Shown: piece after piece, positions 15,104 through 25,949 of the stretch
How the letters are laid out: each line of letters opens with the position of its first letter
How positions within the stretch are numbered: position 1 is the stretch's first letter
DNA from: Streptomyces sp. CB01373
GTDB taxonomy: Bacteria; Actinomycetota; Actinomycetes; Streptomycetales; Streptomycetaceae
DNA: 64,000 nucleotides
Assembly (NCBI RefSeq): GCF_002803075.1
Contig: NZ_NNBK01000021.1
Location: 1 to 64,000, forward strand
Reading direction: 5' to 3'
Translations under genes and position numbers: made by a program
The notes under the pieces: generated by a model
The model's input: the letters and a program-made list of their open reading frames with translations, nothing else
Told to the model about the DNA's origin: nothing
The model's database searches: none

Positions 15104-18100
15104 TCAGCTCACCTCGACGAGGAGGTCGCCGCCCTCCACCTGCTGGATGTGGTTGATGGCCAGCCTGGTCACTCGGCCGGACCTGGGGGCGGTGATGGCG
15201 GCCTCCATCTTCATGGCCTCGATGGTGGCCACGGTCGCTCCGGCCGCCACCTCGTCGCCCTCGTCGACCGCGAGGGTCACCACGCCGGCGAACGGTGCGG
15301 CCAGATGGCCGGGGTTGGCCCGGTCGGCCTTCTCCGTCACGGGGACGTCGGAGGCCGCCGTGGCGTCGCGCACCTGGATCGGGCGGAGCTGGCCGTTCAG
15401 CGTGGACATCACGGTGCGCATACCGCGTTCGTCCGCCTCGCCGATGGCCTGGAGCTCGATGAGGAGCCGCACACCGGGCTCCAGGTCGACGGCGTACTCG
15501 TCGGCGGGGCGCAGCCCGTAGAAGAAGTCCTTGCTGTCCAGCACGCTGGTGTCGCCGTAGGCCTGGCGGTGGGCCTCGAACTCCCGGGTCGGGCCGGGGA
15601 ACAGCAGCCGGTTGAGGGTGGAGCGGCGGGACTTCTCCAGGCCGGAGCGGTCCTCGGCGGTGAGCTCGGTGACGGGCTTGGCCTGCGCGCGGCCGTTGAG
15701 CGCCTTGGTGCGGAACGGCTCCGGCCAGCCGCCGGGCGGCGTGCCCAGCTCACCGCGCAGGAAGCCGATCACGGAGTCGGGGATGTCGAACCGGTCCGGC
15801 GCCTCCTCGAAGTCCTCCGGCGCCACACCGGCGCCGACCAGGTGCAGGGCGAGGTCGCCGACCACCTTGGACGAGGGCGTGACCTTGACCAGGCGGCCCA
15901 GGATGCGGTCGGCGGCGGCGTACATCGCCTCGATGTCCTCGAAGCGGTCGCCGAGACCCAGCGCGACCGCCTGGGTGCGCAGGTTGGACAGCTGACCGCC
16001 GGGGATCTCGTGGAGGTAGACGCGTCCGGTCGGCGAGGCCAGTCCCGCCTCGAACGGAGCGTAGATCTTGCGGACGCTCTCCCAGTACGGCTCCAGGTCG
16101 CCGACCGCCTTCAGGTCGAGGCCGGTGGGCCGGTCGGAGTGGTCGGTGGCGGCGACGATCGCCGACAGCGACGGCTGGGAGGTGGTGCCGGCCATGGAGG
16201 CGACCGCGCCGTCCACGGCGTCCGCGCCGGCCTGGACGGCGGCGAGATAGGTGGCGAGCTGACCGCCCGCGGTGTCGTGGGTGTGCAGGTGGACCGGCAG
16301 GTCGAACTCTCGGCGCAGCGCGGACACCAGCCTCGCGGCGGCGGGCGCCCGCAGCAGCCCGGCCATGTCCTTCACGGCCAGGACGTGCGCTCCGGCAGCC
16401 ACGATCTGCTCGGCCAGGCGCAGGTAGTAGTCCAGGGTGTACAGGCGCTCGGAGGGGTCGGACAGGTCCCCGGTGTAGCACAGGGCGACCTCGGCGACCG
16501 CCGTCCCGGTCTCGCGTACGGCGTCGATGGCCGGCCGCATCTGTCCCACGTCGTTGAGGGCGTCGAAGACGCGGAAGATGTCGATGCCGGTGGCGGCGGC
16601 CTCCTGGACGAAGGCGTCGGTCACCTCGGTCGGGTACGGCGTGTAGCCCACGGTGTTGCGGCCGCGCAGCAGCATCTGGAGGCAGATGTTGGGCACCGCC
16701 TCCCGCAGGGCGGCCAGACGCTCCCAGGGGTCCTCGGCGAGGAAGCGCAGGGCGACGTCGTAGGTGGCACCGCCCCAGCACTCCAGGGACAGCAGCTGCG
16801 GCAGGGTGCGCGCCACCGCCGGGGCGGCGGCGAGCAGGTCCTTGGTGCGCACGCGGGTGGCGAGCAGCGACTGGTGCGCGTCGCGGAAGGTGGTGTCGGT
16901 GACGCCGATGGTCGGCGACTCGCGCAGGAGGCGGGCGAAACCGTCGGGGCCGAGTTCGACCAGCTTCTGCCGGGAGCCGGCCGGCGGCTCGCCCGCGGGC
17001 AGCGGCGGCAGCTTGGTGACCGGGTCGATCACCTCGGGCCGTTCCCCGTGCGGCTTGTTCACGGTGACGTCGGCGAGGTAGGTGAGCAGCTTGGTGCCGC
17101 GGTCGGCGGAGGAACGGGCGGTCAGCAGGTGCGGGCGCTGCTCGATGAACGACGTGGTGACCCGCCCGGCCTGGAAGTCGGGGTCGTCGAGTACGGCCTG
17201 CAGGAACGGGATGTTCGTGGCGACGCCGCGGATGCGGAACTCGGCCACGGCGCGCCGGGCCCGGCCGATCGCGGCCTTGAAGTCCCGTCCGCGGCAGGTA
17301 AGTTTGACGAGCATCGAGTCGAAGTGCGCGCTGATCTCGGTACCGGCGTGGGTGGTTCCGCCGTCCAGGCGGATGCCGGAGCCGCCCGGGGAGCGGTAGG
17401 CGCTGATGCGTCCGGTGTCCGGGCGGAAGCCGTTGGCCGGGTCCTCGGTGGTGATGCGGCACTGCAGGGCGGCGCCGCGCAGGGTGACGGTGTCCTGGGA
17501 GAGCCCGAGGTCGGCCAGGGTCTCGCCGGCGGCGATGCGGATCTGGGCCTGGACCAGGTCGACGTCGGTGACCTCCTCGGTCACCGTGTGCTCGACCTGG
17601 ATGCGCGGGTTCATCTCGATGAAGACGTGGTTGCCCTCGCGGTCGAGCAGGAACTCCACGGTGCCCGCGTTGCGGTAGCCGATCTCCCGGGCGAAGCGCA
17701 CCGCGTCGGCGCAGATCCGCTCGCGCAGCGCCGGGTCGAGGTTCGGCGCGGGCGCGATCTCGATCACCTTCTGGTGGCGGCGCTGGAGCGAGCAGTCGCG
17801 CTCGAACAGGTGGATGACGTCACCCTGGCCGTCGGCGAGGATCTGCACCTCGATGTGGCGCGGCTCGACGACGGCCTTCTCCAGGAAGACGGTGGGGTCG
17901 CCGAACGCGGACGCCGCCTCCCGGGACGCCGCCTCGATGGACTCGCGCAGCGCGGCGGGGTCCTCCACCCGGCGCATGCCGCGCCCGCCCCCGCCCGCGA
18001 CCGCCTTGACGAACACGGGGAAGCCGATGTCCTCGGCGGCGCGGACGAGTTCGTCGACGTCGGTGGAGGGCGCGCAGGAGCCGAGCACGGGCACGCCGGC

Positions 18101-18478
18101 CGCGCGGGCGGCCGCGACCGCGCGGGCCTTGTTCCCCGTCAGTTCCAGCGTGTGGGCGTCCGGTCCGATGAAGGTGATGCCCGACTCCTGGCAGGCGCGG
18201 GCGAGTTCGGGATTCTCGGACAGGAACCCGTAGCCGGGGTAGACGGCGTCCGCGCCCGCCCGGCGAGCCGCGCGGACGATCTCCTCGACGGAGAGGTAGG
18301 CGCGGACCGGGTGGCCCGGCTGGCCGATCTGGTAGGCCTCGTCGGCTTTCAGCCGGTGCAGCGAATTGCGGTCCTCGTGGGGGAAGACGGCGACGGTTCG
18401 CGCGCCCAGTTCGTAGCCGGCGCGGAACGCGCGGATCGCGATCTCGCCGCGGTTGGCGACCAGCACCTTGCGGAACAT
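15104..18478 (-). CDS. pyc: Pyruvate carboxylase
   Basis: A 1124-residue single-chain pyruvate carboxylase. In order: biotin carboxylase domain (MFRKVLVANRGEIAIRAFRA; ATP-grasp GGGGRGMRRV near residue 165; FIEMNPRIQVEHTVTEE near 290), carboxyltransferase domain from about 530 (DTTFRDAHQSLLATRVRT; VLAVKDMAGLLRA with the metal/biotin lysine; LPVHLHTHDTAGGQLATYLAA), and a biotinyl domain with the AIEAMKMEA acceptor lysine near the C-terminus. Length matches the family. It makes oxaloacetate from pyruvate, bicarbonate and ATP to refill the TCA cycle. A single gene, with a terminator shared with snpR downstream. Confidence 0.97.
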   Translation of the reverse strand: MFRKVLVANRGEIAIRAFRAGYELGARTVAVFPHEDRNSLHRLKADEAYQIGQPGHPVRAYLSVEEIVRAARRAGADAVYPGYGFLSENPELARACQESGITFIGPDAHTLELTGNKARAVAAARAAGVPVLGSCAPSTDVDELVRAAEDIGFPVFVKAVAGGGGRGMRRVEDPAALRESIEAASREAASAFGDPTVFLEKAVVEPRHIEVQILADGQGDVIHLFERDCSLQRRHQKVIEIAPAPNLDPALRERICADAVRFAREIGYRNAGTVEFLLDREGNHVFIEMNPRIQVEHTVTEEVTDVDLVQAQIRIAAGETLADLGLSQDTVTLRGAALQCRITTEDPANGFRPDTGRISAYRSPGGSGIRLDGGTTHAGTEISAHFDSMLVKLTCRGRDFKAAIGRARRAVAEFRIRGVATNIPFLQAVLDDPDFQAGRVTTSFIEQRPHLLTARSSADRGTKLLTYLADVTVNKPHGERPEVIDPVTKLPPLPAGEPPAGSRQKLVELGPDGFARLLRESPTIGVTDTTFRDAHQSLLATRVRTKDLLAAAPAVARTLPQLLSLECWGGATYDVALRFLAEDPWERLAALREAVPNICLQMLLRGRNTVGYTPYPTEVTDAFVQEAAATGIDIFRVFDALNDVGQMRPAIDAVRETGTAVAEVALCYTGDLSDPSERLYTLDYYLRLAEQIVAAGAHVLAVKDMAGLLRAPAAARLVSALRREFDLPVHLHTHDTAGGQLATYLAAVQAGADAVDGAVASMAGTTSQPSLSAIVAATDHSDRPTGLDLKAVGDLEPYWESVRKIYAPFEAGLASPTGRVYLHEIPGGQLSNLRTQAVALGLGDRFEDIEAMYAAADRILGRLVKVTPSSKVVGDLALHLVGAGVAPEDFEEAPDRFDIPDSVIGFLRGELGTPPGGWPEPFRTKALNGRAQAKPVTELTAEDRSGLEKSRRSTLNRLLFPGPTREFEAHRQAYGDTSVLDSKDFFYGLRPADEYAVDLEPGVRLLIELQAIGEADERGMRTVMSTLNGQLRPIQVRDATAASDVPVTEKADRANPGHLAAPFAGVVTLAVDEGDEVAAGATVATIEAMKMEAAITAPRSGRVTRLAINHIQQVEGGDLLVEVS

Positions 18479-18602
18479 GCTCTATCCCTTCGGCCTGCCG
18501 GTGAAAGGACCATGGTGTCGGCCATGCCCTCGCCTTGCCATGTGAGCCGGGCCACTCATCCCGATTCTCTCCCGCGCTCCCGCCGCTGTCGTGGTGCCGG
18601 GG

Positions 18603-20243
<1,641 letters not shown>

Positions 20244-20370
20244 GGCACCCACGCTCCTCCGCGTCGCTCGTGCGTCCGCTGTCCGCTCGCGGTCTCATCT
20301 TCCCCCGTGCGCGGGAAGCGAGTCGTGCCCGTGCGGATCCCGGTCGCAGGTCGCGTCGGCGCCGGTCCCC

Positions 20371-21558
20371 GGCCTCGTGTTCGGCCCGCTCGGGGACCGG
20401 ATCGGCCGGCAGAAGGTGCTCGCCACCACGATGATCATGATGGCGGTGGGCACGTTCGCCATCGGCCTGATCCCCGGCTGCAAAACCCTCGGCATCGCCG
20501 CCCCGACCCTCCTGCTGCTCGCCCGGATGGTCCAGGGCCTCTCCACCGGCGGCGAGTACGGCGGCGCCACCACCTTCGTCGCCGAGTACTCCCCCGACCG
20601 ACGCCGCGGCTTCCTCTCCAGTTGGCTCGACTTCGGCACCTTCGTCGGCTACGCGCTGGGCTCCGCCCTGGTCACCGCGCTGAACCTGCTCCTCACGGAC
20701 TCCCAGATGATCGCCTGGGGCTGGCGGGTCCCGTTCCTGATCGCCGGACCGCTCGGTGTGATCGGCCTGTACATGCGGCTGCGGCTGGAGGAGTCGCCCG
20801 CCTTCCAGCAGCAGCTCGACGAGCACGAGCGGAGCCTGGCCCGGAAGTCGGCGGGCAGCGAACTGCGGTCCGTCGTCAGGAACCACTGGGGCGCCCTGCT
20901 GATCTGCATGGGCCTGGTGCTGCTCTACAACGTCACCAACTACATGGTCACCGGCTTCCTGCCCACCTACCAGACCGAGACCCTGCACCGCTCCAGCGGC
21001 TCCGCCGACCTGCTGGTGCTGCTGGGCATGGTGTGGATCGTGCTGCTGATCACCTTCATCGGCCGGCTCAGCGACCACGTCGGACGGCGCCCGGTCTACG
21101 GGGTCGCGGCCGCCGCGATGATCGTCCTCGCGGTCCCCGCGTTCCTGCTGATCAAGACGCAGGGGACCTGGGCACCGGTCTGCGGTGTGCTGATCCTGTC
21201 CACGCTGCTGGCCTGCTTCGCCGCGCCGAGCGCCGCCACCCTGCCCGCGCTCTTCCCGACCGCGGTGCGTTACGCGGCCATGGGCATCGGCTTCAACTTC
21301 GCCGTCGCCGCGTTCGGCGGCACCCCCCCTCTGGTGACCGAGGCCCTGGTCAACGTCACGGGCAACGACATGATGCCCGCCCACTACCTCATGCTGGCCG
21401 GCGCGATCGGCCTGGTGACCGTGAGGTTCCTGCCGGAGAGCGCCCAGGTGCCGCTCAACGGCTCCCAGCCGATGGTGGGCTCCGCGCGGGAGCGGCGGGA
21501 ACTGATCACCACGTCGCGGGCCCTGTACAAGGCCGGCGAGTGGACGCCCGGGGCTTAG
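20371..21558 (+). pseudogene. 5'-truncated MHS-family transporter
   Basis: From about 20371 the frame reads GLVFGPLGDRIGRQKVLATT and continues through GLSTGGEYGGATTF, SPDRRRGF, GWRVPF and the rest of a ProP-type transporter to the stop at 21558. The first ~85 residues of the family (TM1, TM2, with the GNxxEWFDFG motif) are missing. The sequence upstream (20253-20370) is unrelated and has no suitable start. It resembles the intact transporter at 3371-4879 closely, including the region where it breaks. A product lacking TM1-2 is unlikely to work, so I call it a pseudogene. Confidence 0.8.
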
Positions 21559-21697
21559 TCCCGCGGCGGGGCCGCGTCGTGCACCCGCGTGGACATGCTT
21601 GGCGCGTATGGCTGGTGTACGGTCCCGGTATGCCGTAGGTGCGTGGACTTCGCAGCTGACGGACAGGCCGCGGCGGGCACGCGCCCGAGGAGTGCCC

Positions 21698-22114
21698 ATG
21701 TCTCAGCAGGAGAACATCGCCGCACAGGCTGCTTTCGGAGAGGCCGTCGTCACCGGCAACCTCGACGACCTGGCCGGGATCGTCGCCCCCGACTCGATCG
21801 ATCATGATCCCGCCCCAGGACAGGCGCCGGGGCCCGAAGGGTACAAGGCCATGTTCGGCGAGTTGCGAACAGCCTTTCCCGACTTGCACGTCGAGGTGGA
21901 GCATCTGGTGGTCACCGACGACGAGTTGGCCTTCGCCTACACCATCACGGGCACGCATCTGGGTTCACTGATGGGGCGACCGGCGACCGGCAAGAAGGTG
22001 AGCTACCGGGGCATGCAGATCAGCCGCTTCGACGGCGACGGCAAGCTCGTCGAACGCTGGGGAAGCAGCGACGAACTCGGCATGCTGCGTCAACTCGGCC
22101 TCGCCCCTGTGTGA
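21698..22114 (+). CDS. SnoaL-like ester cyclase / NTF2-fold protein
   Basis: A 138-residue protein with the SnoaL-like polyketide-cyclase pattern: an AFGEAVVTGNLDDLAGIVAPDSIDHD start, PGPEGYKAMFGELRTAFPDLHVEVE, and GKKVSYRGMQISRFDGDGKLVERWGSSDE at the end. These NTF2-fold proteins include cyclases, hydrolases and many of unknown role. ATG 21698 has GAGGAG about 6 nt upstream. There is no polyketide cluster nearby, so a stress or detoxification role is as likely as cyclisation. It is followed after 68 bp by a DUF302 gene on the same strand. Confidence 0.82.
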   Translation: MSQQENIAAQAAFGEAVVTGNLDDLAGIVAPDSIDHDPAPGQAPGPEGYKAMFGELRTAFPDLHVEVEHLVVTDDELAFAYTITGTHLGSLMGRPATGKKVSYRGMQISRFDGDGKLVERWGSSDELGMLRQLGLAPV

Positions 22115-22182
22115 CCCCGCGAGCGGGTTGGCCGCACGCCAGTTCCGCGGGCATCGGCCCGGGCCTCTTGAGGAGGAATGCG

Positions 22183-22602
22183 GTGACGACGCAAGAAGCG
22201 GGCTCCTCCGGATCCGATGCAGCGGGGATCTTGAGCGTGGCCAGTCCGTTCTCCGTGGCCGAGACCGTGGAGCGGCTCAAGCGAGCCGTCGAGGCCGGCG
22301 GGATGACCCTGTTCGCGGTGGTGGATCACGGCGCAGGCGCCCAGAGCGTCGGGCTGACGATGAATGACACCCAAGTGCTGATCTTCGGCAATCCGCGGGG
22401 CGGGACGCCGGCGATGGCGGCGCGACCGCTCCTGGCACTCGAGCTCCCGCTCAAGGCTCTGGTGTGGGACGACGGCCACGGCCAGGTACGAGTCGCCTAC
22501 CAGGACGCGGCTGAGCTGGGACGCCGCTACCAGGTCCCGGCGGAGCTGATGACCCCGCTGTCAGGCGTGGGCGATCTGGTACGGACCGCGCTCGCAAGCT
22601 GA
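22183..22602 (+). CDS. DUF302 domain protein
   Basis: A 139-residue protein whose core (SPFSVAETVERLKRAVEAGGMTLFAVVDHG ... VLIFGNPRGGTPAMA ... LPLKALVWDDGHGQVRVAYQD) is the DUF302 fold. Members are small alpha/beta proteins with no settled function, often induced by stress. GTG 22183 lies 6 nt after a perfect AGGAGG. It probably shares a transcript with the SnoaL-like gene upstream. Confidence 0.85.
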   Translation: MTTQEAGSSGSDAAGILSVASPFSVAETVERLKRAVEAGGMTLFAVVDHGAGAQSVGLTMNDTQVLIFGNPRGGTPAMAARPLLALELPLKALVWDDGHGQVRVAYQDAAELGRRYQVPAELMTPLSGVGDLVRTALAS

Positions 22603-22835
22603 CAGGGGTACCAGGCGTCCAGGTGAGCGCGGCCGCCGTGCTGGTACGGCCGAGGATCCCGCCCCGGACGAGGTGCGCAAGGGCCTGACGCGATGGCTGG
22701 GCGAGGCCGACCGACAGGAGGTGTGATCGGGTCTCTCGGCCTCGTAGCCCGAGCTGCGCCCCGACCTCGTGCTCGTGCTACTCCTCCGTCATGGGAGAGT
22801 GGTCCCCTACACAGGGCAGGTCGGGAGGAAGTGCA

Positions 22836-23264
22836 GTGCCGGAAGGGCGCCCGAAGCGTTCGAGCAAGTCGCGTCTCGCGGTGATCGCGCTGATCGTCGG
22901 TCTGGGCACCTGGCTGGGCTTCGTGTGCTACTCGATCGCGACAGAGGCCCCGCCCGGCGCGCCGAGCATGGCCGCGCTGGCCGACATGGCCCAGAAGGCG
23001 GCCGCCGACCGGGACGCGGACGGCCTCCAGACGCTGTTCGACGAGGACACCGTCTCCGACGACTACGCCGCCGACTACCTGGACCGGCTGGGCGAGCACG
23101 CCCCTGCCTTGCAGGCCCGGGTGGAGCACCGCGGCGGACACGACTTCCTGCTGCTGCGCTCCGCGCAGGGCGACTCCGTGTGCACGGCCTGGCACATCAC
23201 CGAGCGGGACGGCCGCCGGCTGCTGGACGGTGTGCCGCCGGCCGAGAACCTGTGCGCGCCCTGA
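22836..23264 (+). CDS. Small single-pass membrane protein
   Basis: A 142-residue protein: short basic N-terminus (VPEGRPKRSSKSR), one membrane segment (LAVIALIVGLGTWLGFVCYSIA, about residues 14-35) and a soluble outer domain with two Cys (VCTAWH, NLCAP) that may pair. GTG 22836 follows GGGAGGAA. No family is recognised. The 233 bases between this and the DUF302 gene show no gene. Confidence 0.65.
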   Translation: MPEGRPKRSSKSRLAVIALIVGLGTWLGFVCYSIATEAPPGAPSMAALADMAQKAAADRDADGLQTLFDEDTVSDDYAADYLDRLGEHAPALQARVEHRGGHDFLLLRSAQGDSVCTAWHITERDGRRLLDGVPPAENLCAP

Positions 23265-23371
23265 CGGAAGACCGGTGTTTCCACAGGTGATCCGGGGCTT
23301 TCCGGCTGCGGATGCATCCCCTGCCGCCGTCGGCCATGCTGGGAGGAACCCCCGGCGTTAAGGAGTATGCG

Positions 23372-23566
23372 ATGAGCATGCTGGACAAGCTCAAGGGACT
23401 GCTGAAAGGTCACGAGGAGCAGGCCGGCAAGGGCATCGACAAAGGCGGTGACTACGTCGACGAGCGGACCCAGGGCAAGTACCGGAGCCAGGTCGACACG
23501 GGTCAGGACAAACTCAAGGAGCAGCTCGGCCGGCCGGACCCGGGTCAGGACCAGCCGCCGCAGTGA
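23372..23566 (+). CDS. MT0933-type small antitoxin-like protein
   Basis: A 64-residue hydrophilic protein, MSMLDKLKGLLKGHEEQAGK followed by GIDKGGDYVDERTQGKYRSQ and VDTGQDKLKEQLG. It matches the MT0933-like antitoxin family (PF14013), named from M. tuberculosis Rv0909. AAGGAG lies 6 nt upstream of the ATG. No adjacent toxin (usually an SRPBCC-fold partner) is present, so a toxin-antitoxin role is doubtful. In Streptomyces such genes are often solitary. Confidence 0.82.
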   Translation: MSMLDKLKGLLKGHEEQAGKGIDKGGDYVDERTQGKYRSQVDTGQDKLKEQLGRPDPGQDQPPQ

Positions 23567-23612
23567 CGCCCCCGTGATCAGGAGCGCCGGCCCGGTGGGC
23601 CGGTACGACGGG

Positions 23613-23645
23613 CTCGGGCCGCCCCCGCGAGGAGGGCGGCCCGAG
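23613..23645. terminator. Terminator after the MT0933-like gene
   Basis: CTCGGGCCGCCC (23613-23624) pairs perfectly with GGGCGGCCCGAG (23634-23645), loop 9. It lies between convergent genes and could serve both. Confidence 0.78.
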
Positions 23646-23683
23646 TGTGTTCGGCACAGGTGGGGCGGGACGGATCCGTGGTC

Positions 23684-24052
23684 TCAGGGCCGCGCCAGGG
23701 CCAACGCCAGGACGGCCGCCCCGGCGAGCACCGCGAGAGCCATGAGGACGAACGCGAAGCACCGCGCCCGCAACTGGCGGTAGCGCTGTTCGTACTCGCC
23801 GCGCAGCGCCCGGCACCGTTCGGCGATCCGCTGGAGGTCCGCCCGGGCCCGCAGCAGACAGTCGGAGACGTAGTACTCCTCGATCTCCTCGCGCTGCGCC
23901 GTGGTCAGCCACTGCATGGGCTCGGTGAAGGCACGGGCCCGCTGCTCGGCCTCGGCGACGCGGGTCTGCCAGAGCAGATAGCCCTCGACCTGCTCGACCA
24001 GTCCGGTGGGCCCGCCCGGCTGCCCGTCCGGGCGCTCCGCCGCGTCGGTCAT
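23684..24052 (-). CDS. Small C-tail membrane protein coupled to ctaD
   Basis: A 122-residue protein. A cytoplasmic helical region rich in Glu, Arg and Gln (AEAEQRARAF, REEIEEYYVSDCLLRARADL) is probably coiled coil. It is followed by one C-terminal membrane segment (CFAFVLMALAVLAGAAVLALALA). Its ATG overlaps the ctaD stop (ATGA), so the two are translated together. No known oxidase subunit (III or IV) matches. I infer an accessory role in oxidase assembly or stability. Confidence 0.7.
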   Translation of the reverse strand: MTDAAERPDGQPGGPTGLVEQVEGYLLWQTRVAEAEQRARAFTEPMQWLTTAQREEIEEYYVSDCLLRARADLQRIAERCRALRGEYEQRYRQLRARCFAFVLMALAVLAGAAVLALALARP

Positions 24053-25728
24053 CCTGGCAGGCCCAGGTTCTCCCGCTTGTCCGTGACCGAGACCTCCGGG
24101 TGGTGCAGGTCGAAGGCCGGGGACTCGCTTCGGATCACGGGCAGGGTGACGAAGTTGTGCCGCGGCGGCGGGCAGGAGGTGGCCCACTCCAGGGAGCGGC
24201 CGTAGCCCCACGGGTCGTCGGTGTCGACCTTCTCGCCGTACTTGGCCGTCTTCCAGACGTTGTAGAAGAACGGCAGCATCGACAGCCCCAGCAGGAACGA
24301 GCCGATGGTGGAGATCTCGTTGAGCGTGGTGAAGCCGTCGCTCGCCAGGTAGTCGGCGTACCGGCGCGGCATGCCCTCGGCGCCCAGCCAGTGCTGCACC
24401 AGGAACGTGGTGTGGAAGCCGACGAAGAGCGTCCAGAAGGTCATCTTCCCCAGGCGTTCGTCGAGCATCTTGCCGGTCCACTTCGGCCACCAGAAGTGGA
24501 AGCCGGCGAACATCGCGAACACCACGGTGCCGAAGACGACGTAGTGGAAGTGGGCCACCACGAAGTACGAGTCCGAGACGTGGAAGTCCAGCGGCGGCGA
24601 GGCCAGGATCACACCGGTCAGACCACCGAAGAGGAAGGTGACCAGGAAGCCGGTCGACCACAGCATCGGCGTCTCGAAAGACAGCGAACCGTTCCACATG
24701 GTGCCGACCCAGTTGAAGAACTTCACACCGGTCGGGACCGCGATCAGGAAGGTCATGAAGGCGAAGAACGGCAGCAGCACACCGCCGGTGACGAACATGT
24801 GGTGCGCCCACACCGTCACGGACAGACCCGCGATCGAGATCGTCGCGCCGACCAGGCCCATGTAGCCGAAGATCGGCTTGCGGGAGAAGACCGGGATGAC
24901 CTCACTCACGATGCCGAAGAACGGCAGCGCGATGATGTACACCTCGGGGTGCCCGAAGAACCAGAACAGGTGCTGCCACAGCAGCGAACCGCCGTTGGCC
25001 GCCTCGAAGACATGGGCGCCCCACTTGCGGTCCACCTCCAGGCTGAGCAGGGCGGCCGCCAGGACCGGGAAGGCCAGCAGGACCAGCACCGCGGTCAGCA
25101 GCACGTTCCAGGTGAAGATCGGCATGCGGAACATGGTCATGCCCGGTGCGCGCATGCAGATGATCGTGGTGATGAAGTTGACGGCGCCGAGGATGGTGCC
25201 GAAGCCGGACATGCCCAGGCCGAGGATCCACAGGTCCGCGCCGAGGCCCGGTGTGTGGATGACGTCGTTCAGCGGGGCGTAGGCGAACCAGCCGAAGTCG
25301 GCGGCGCCCTGCGGGGTGAGGAAGCCGGCCACCGCGATCAGCGAGCCGAACAGGTAGAGCCAGTAGGCGAACATGTTCAGCCGTGGGAAGGCCACGTCCG
25401 GGGCGCCGATCTGCAGCGGCATGATCCAGTTCGTGAACCCGGCGAACAGCGGCGTCGCGAACATCAGCAGCATGATCGTGCCGTGCATCGTGAACATCTG
25501 GTTGAACTGGTCGGTCGACAGCATTTGCAGACCCGGGCGGGCCAGTTCGGCGCGCATCACCAGCGCCATGATGCCGCCGAGCAGGAAGAACACGAAGGAG
25601 GTGATCAGATACAGGGAGCCGATCGTCTTGTGATCGGTCGTCGTCACCCAGTTCACCACCACGGCACCGGGCCTCAGGTGACGACGGGGAGCGGCGGTTT
25701 CCCGCGTGGTGTGCTGGACGTCTGTCAT
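24049..25728 (-). CDS. ctaD: Cytochrome c oxidase subunit I, solitary copy
   Basis: A 559-residue haem-copper oxidase subunit I with about 12 membrane segments. Haem a ligand His lies in FTMHGTIMLLMFATP. The CuB/Tyr site is WFFGHPEVYIIALP and the CuB histidines are in TVWAHHMF. The haem pair is VVAHFHYVVFGTVVF. It reduces oxygen to water and pumps protons as part of the aa3 oxidase. The genes usually next to ctaD (ctaC, ctaE, ctaF, qcrCAB) are missing, so this looks like a second, unlinked copy. ATG 25728 has only a weak GAGAAAG upstream. Confidence 0.94.
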   Translation of the reverse strand: MTDVQHTTRETAAPRRHLRPGAVVVNWVTTTDHKTIGSLYLITSFVFFLLGGIMALVMRAELARPGLQMLSTDQFNQMFTMHGTIMLLMFATPLFAGFTNWIMPLQIGAPDVAFPRLNMFAYWLYLFGSLIAVAGFLTPQGAADFGWFAYAPLNDVIHTPGLGADLWILGLGMSGFGTILGAVNFITTIICMRAPGMTMFRMPIFTWNVLLTAVLVLLAFPVLAAALLSLEVDRKWGAHVFEAANGGSLLWQHLFWFFGHPEVYIIALPFFGIVSEVIPVFSRKPIFGYMGLVGATISIAGLSVTVWAHHMFVTGGVLLPFFAFMTFLIAVPTGVKFFNWVGTMWNGSLSFETPMLWSTGFLVTFLFGGLTGVILASPPLDFHVSDSYFVVAHFHYVVFGTVVFAMFAGFHFWWPKWTGKMLDERLGKMTFWTLFVGFHTTFLVQHWLGAEGMPRRYADYLASDGFTTLNEISTIGSFLLGLSMLPFFYNVWKTAKYGEKVDTDDPWGYGRSLEWATSCPPPRHNFVTLPVIRSESPAFDLHHPEVSVTDKRENLGLPG

Positions 25729-25949
25729 GCGGCCCGTGACACGCTTTCTCTCGGGAGATGGGTACACGAAGGTCCACGCGGTTCTCCCGCAGGGCCCGCC
25801 TTCCATCCTTCCGCCTCACGCCGCCGAACCGGAGACGGCCATCGCCTGGACGGAGTAACACCCGGCGGATTGCACCCGGTTGGCCTACGTGCCTCACGCT
25901 CATGGCGGGCACCGGGCGCGGCGCGGCCGGCACGGCGTGCGGCGCGGGC

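Noticed and set aside
23372..23566. Toxin-antitoxin module
   Set aside because: Only the antitoxin-like protein is present; neighbours on both sides are unrelated.
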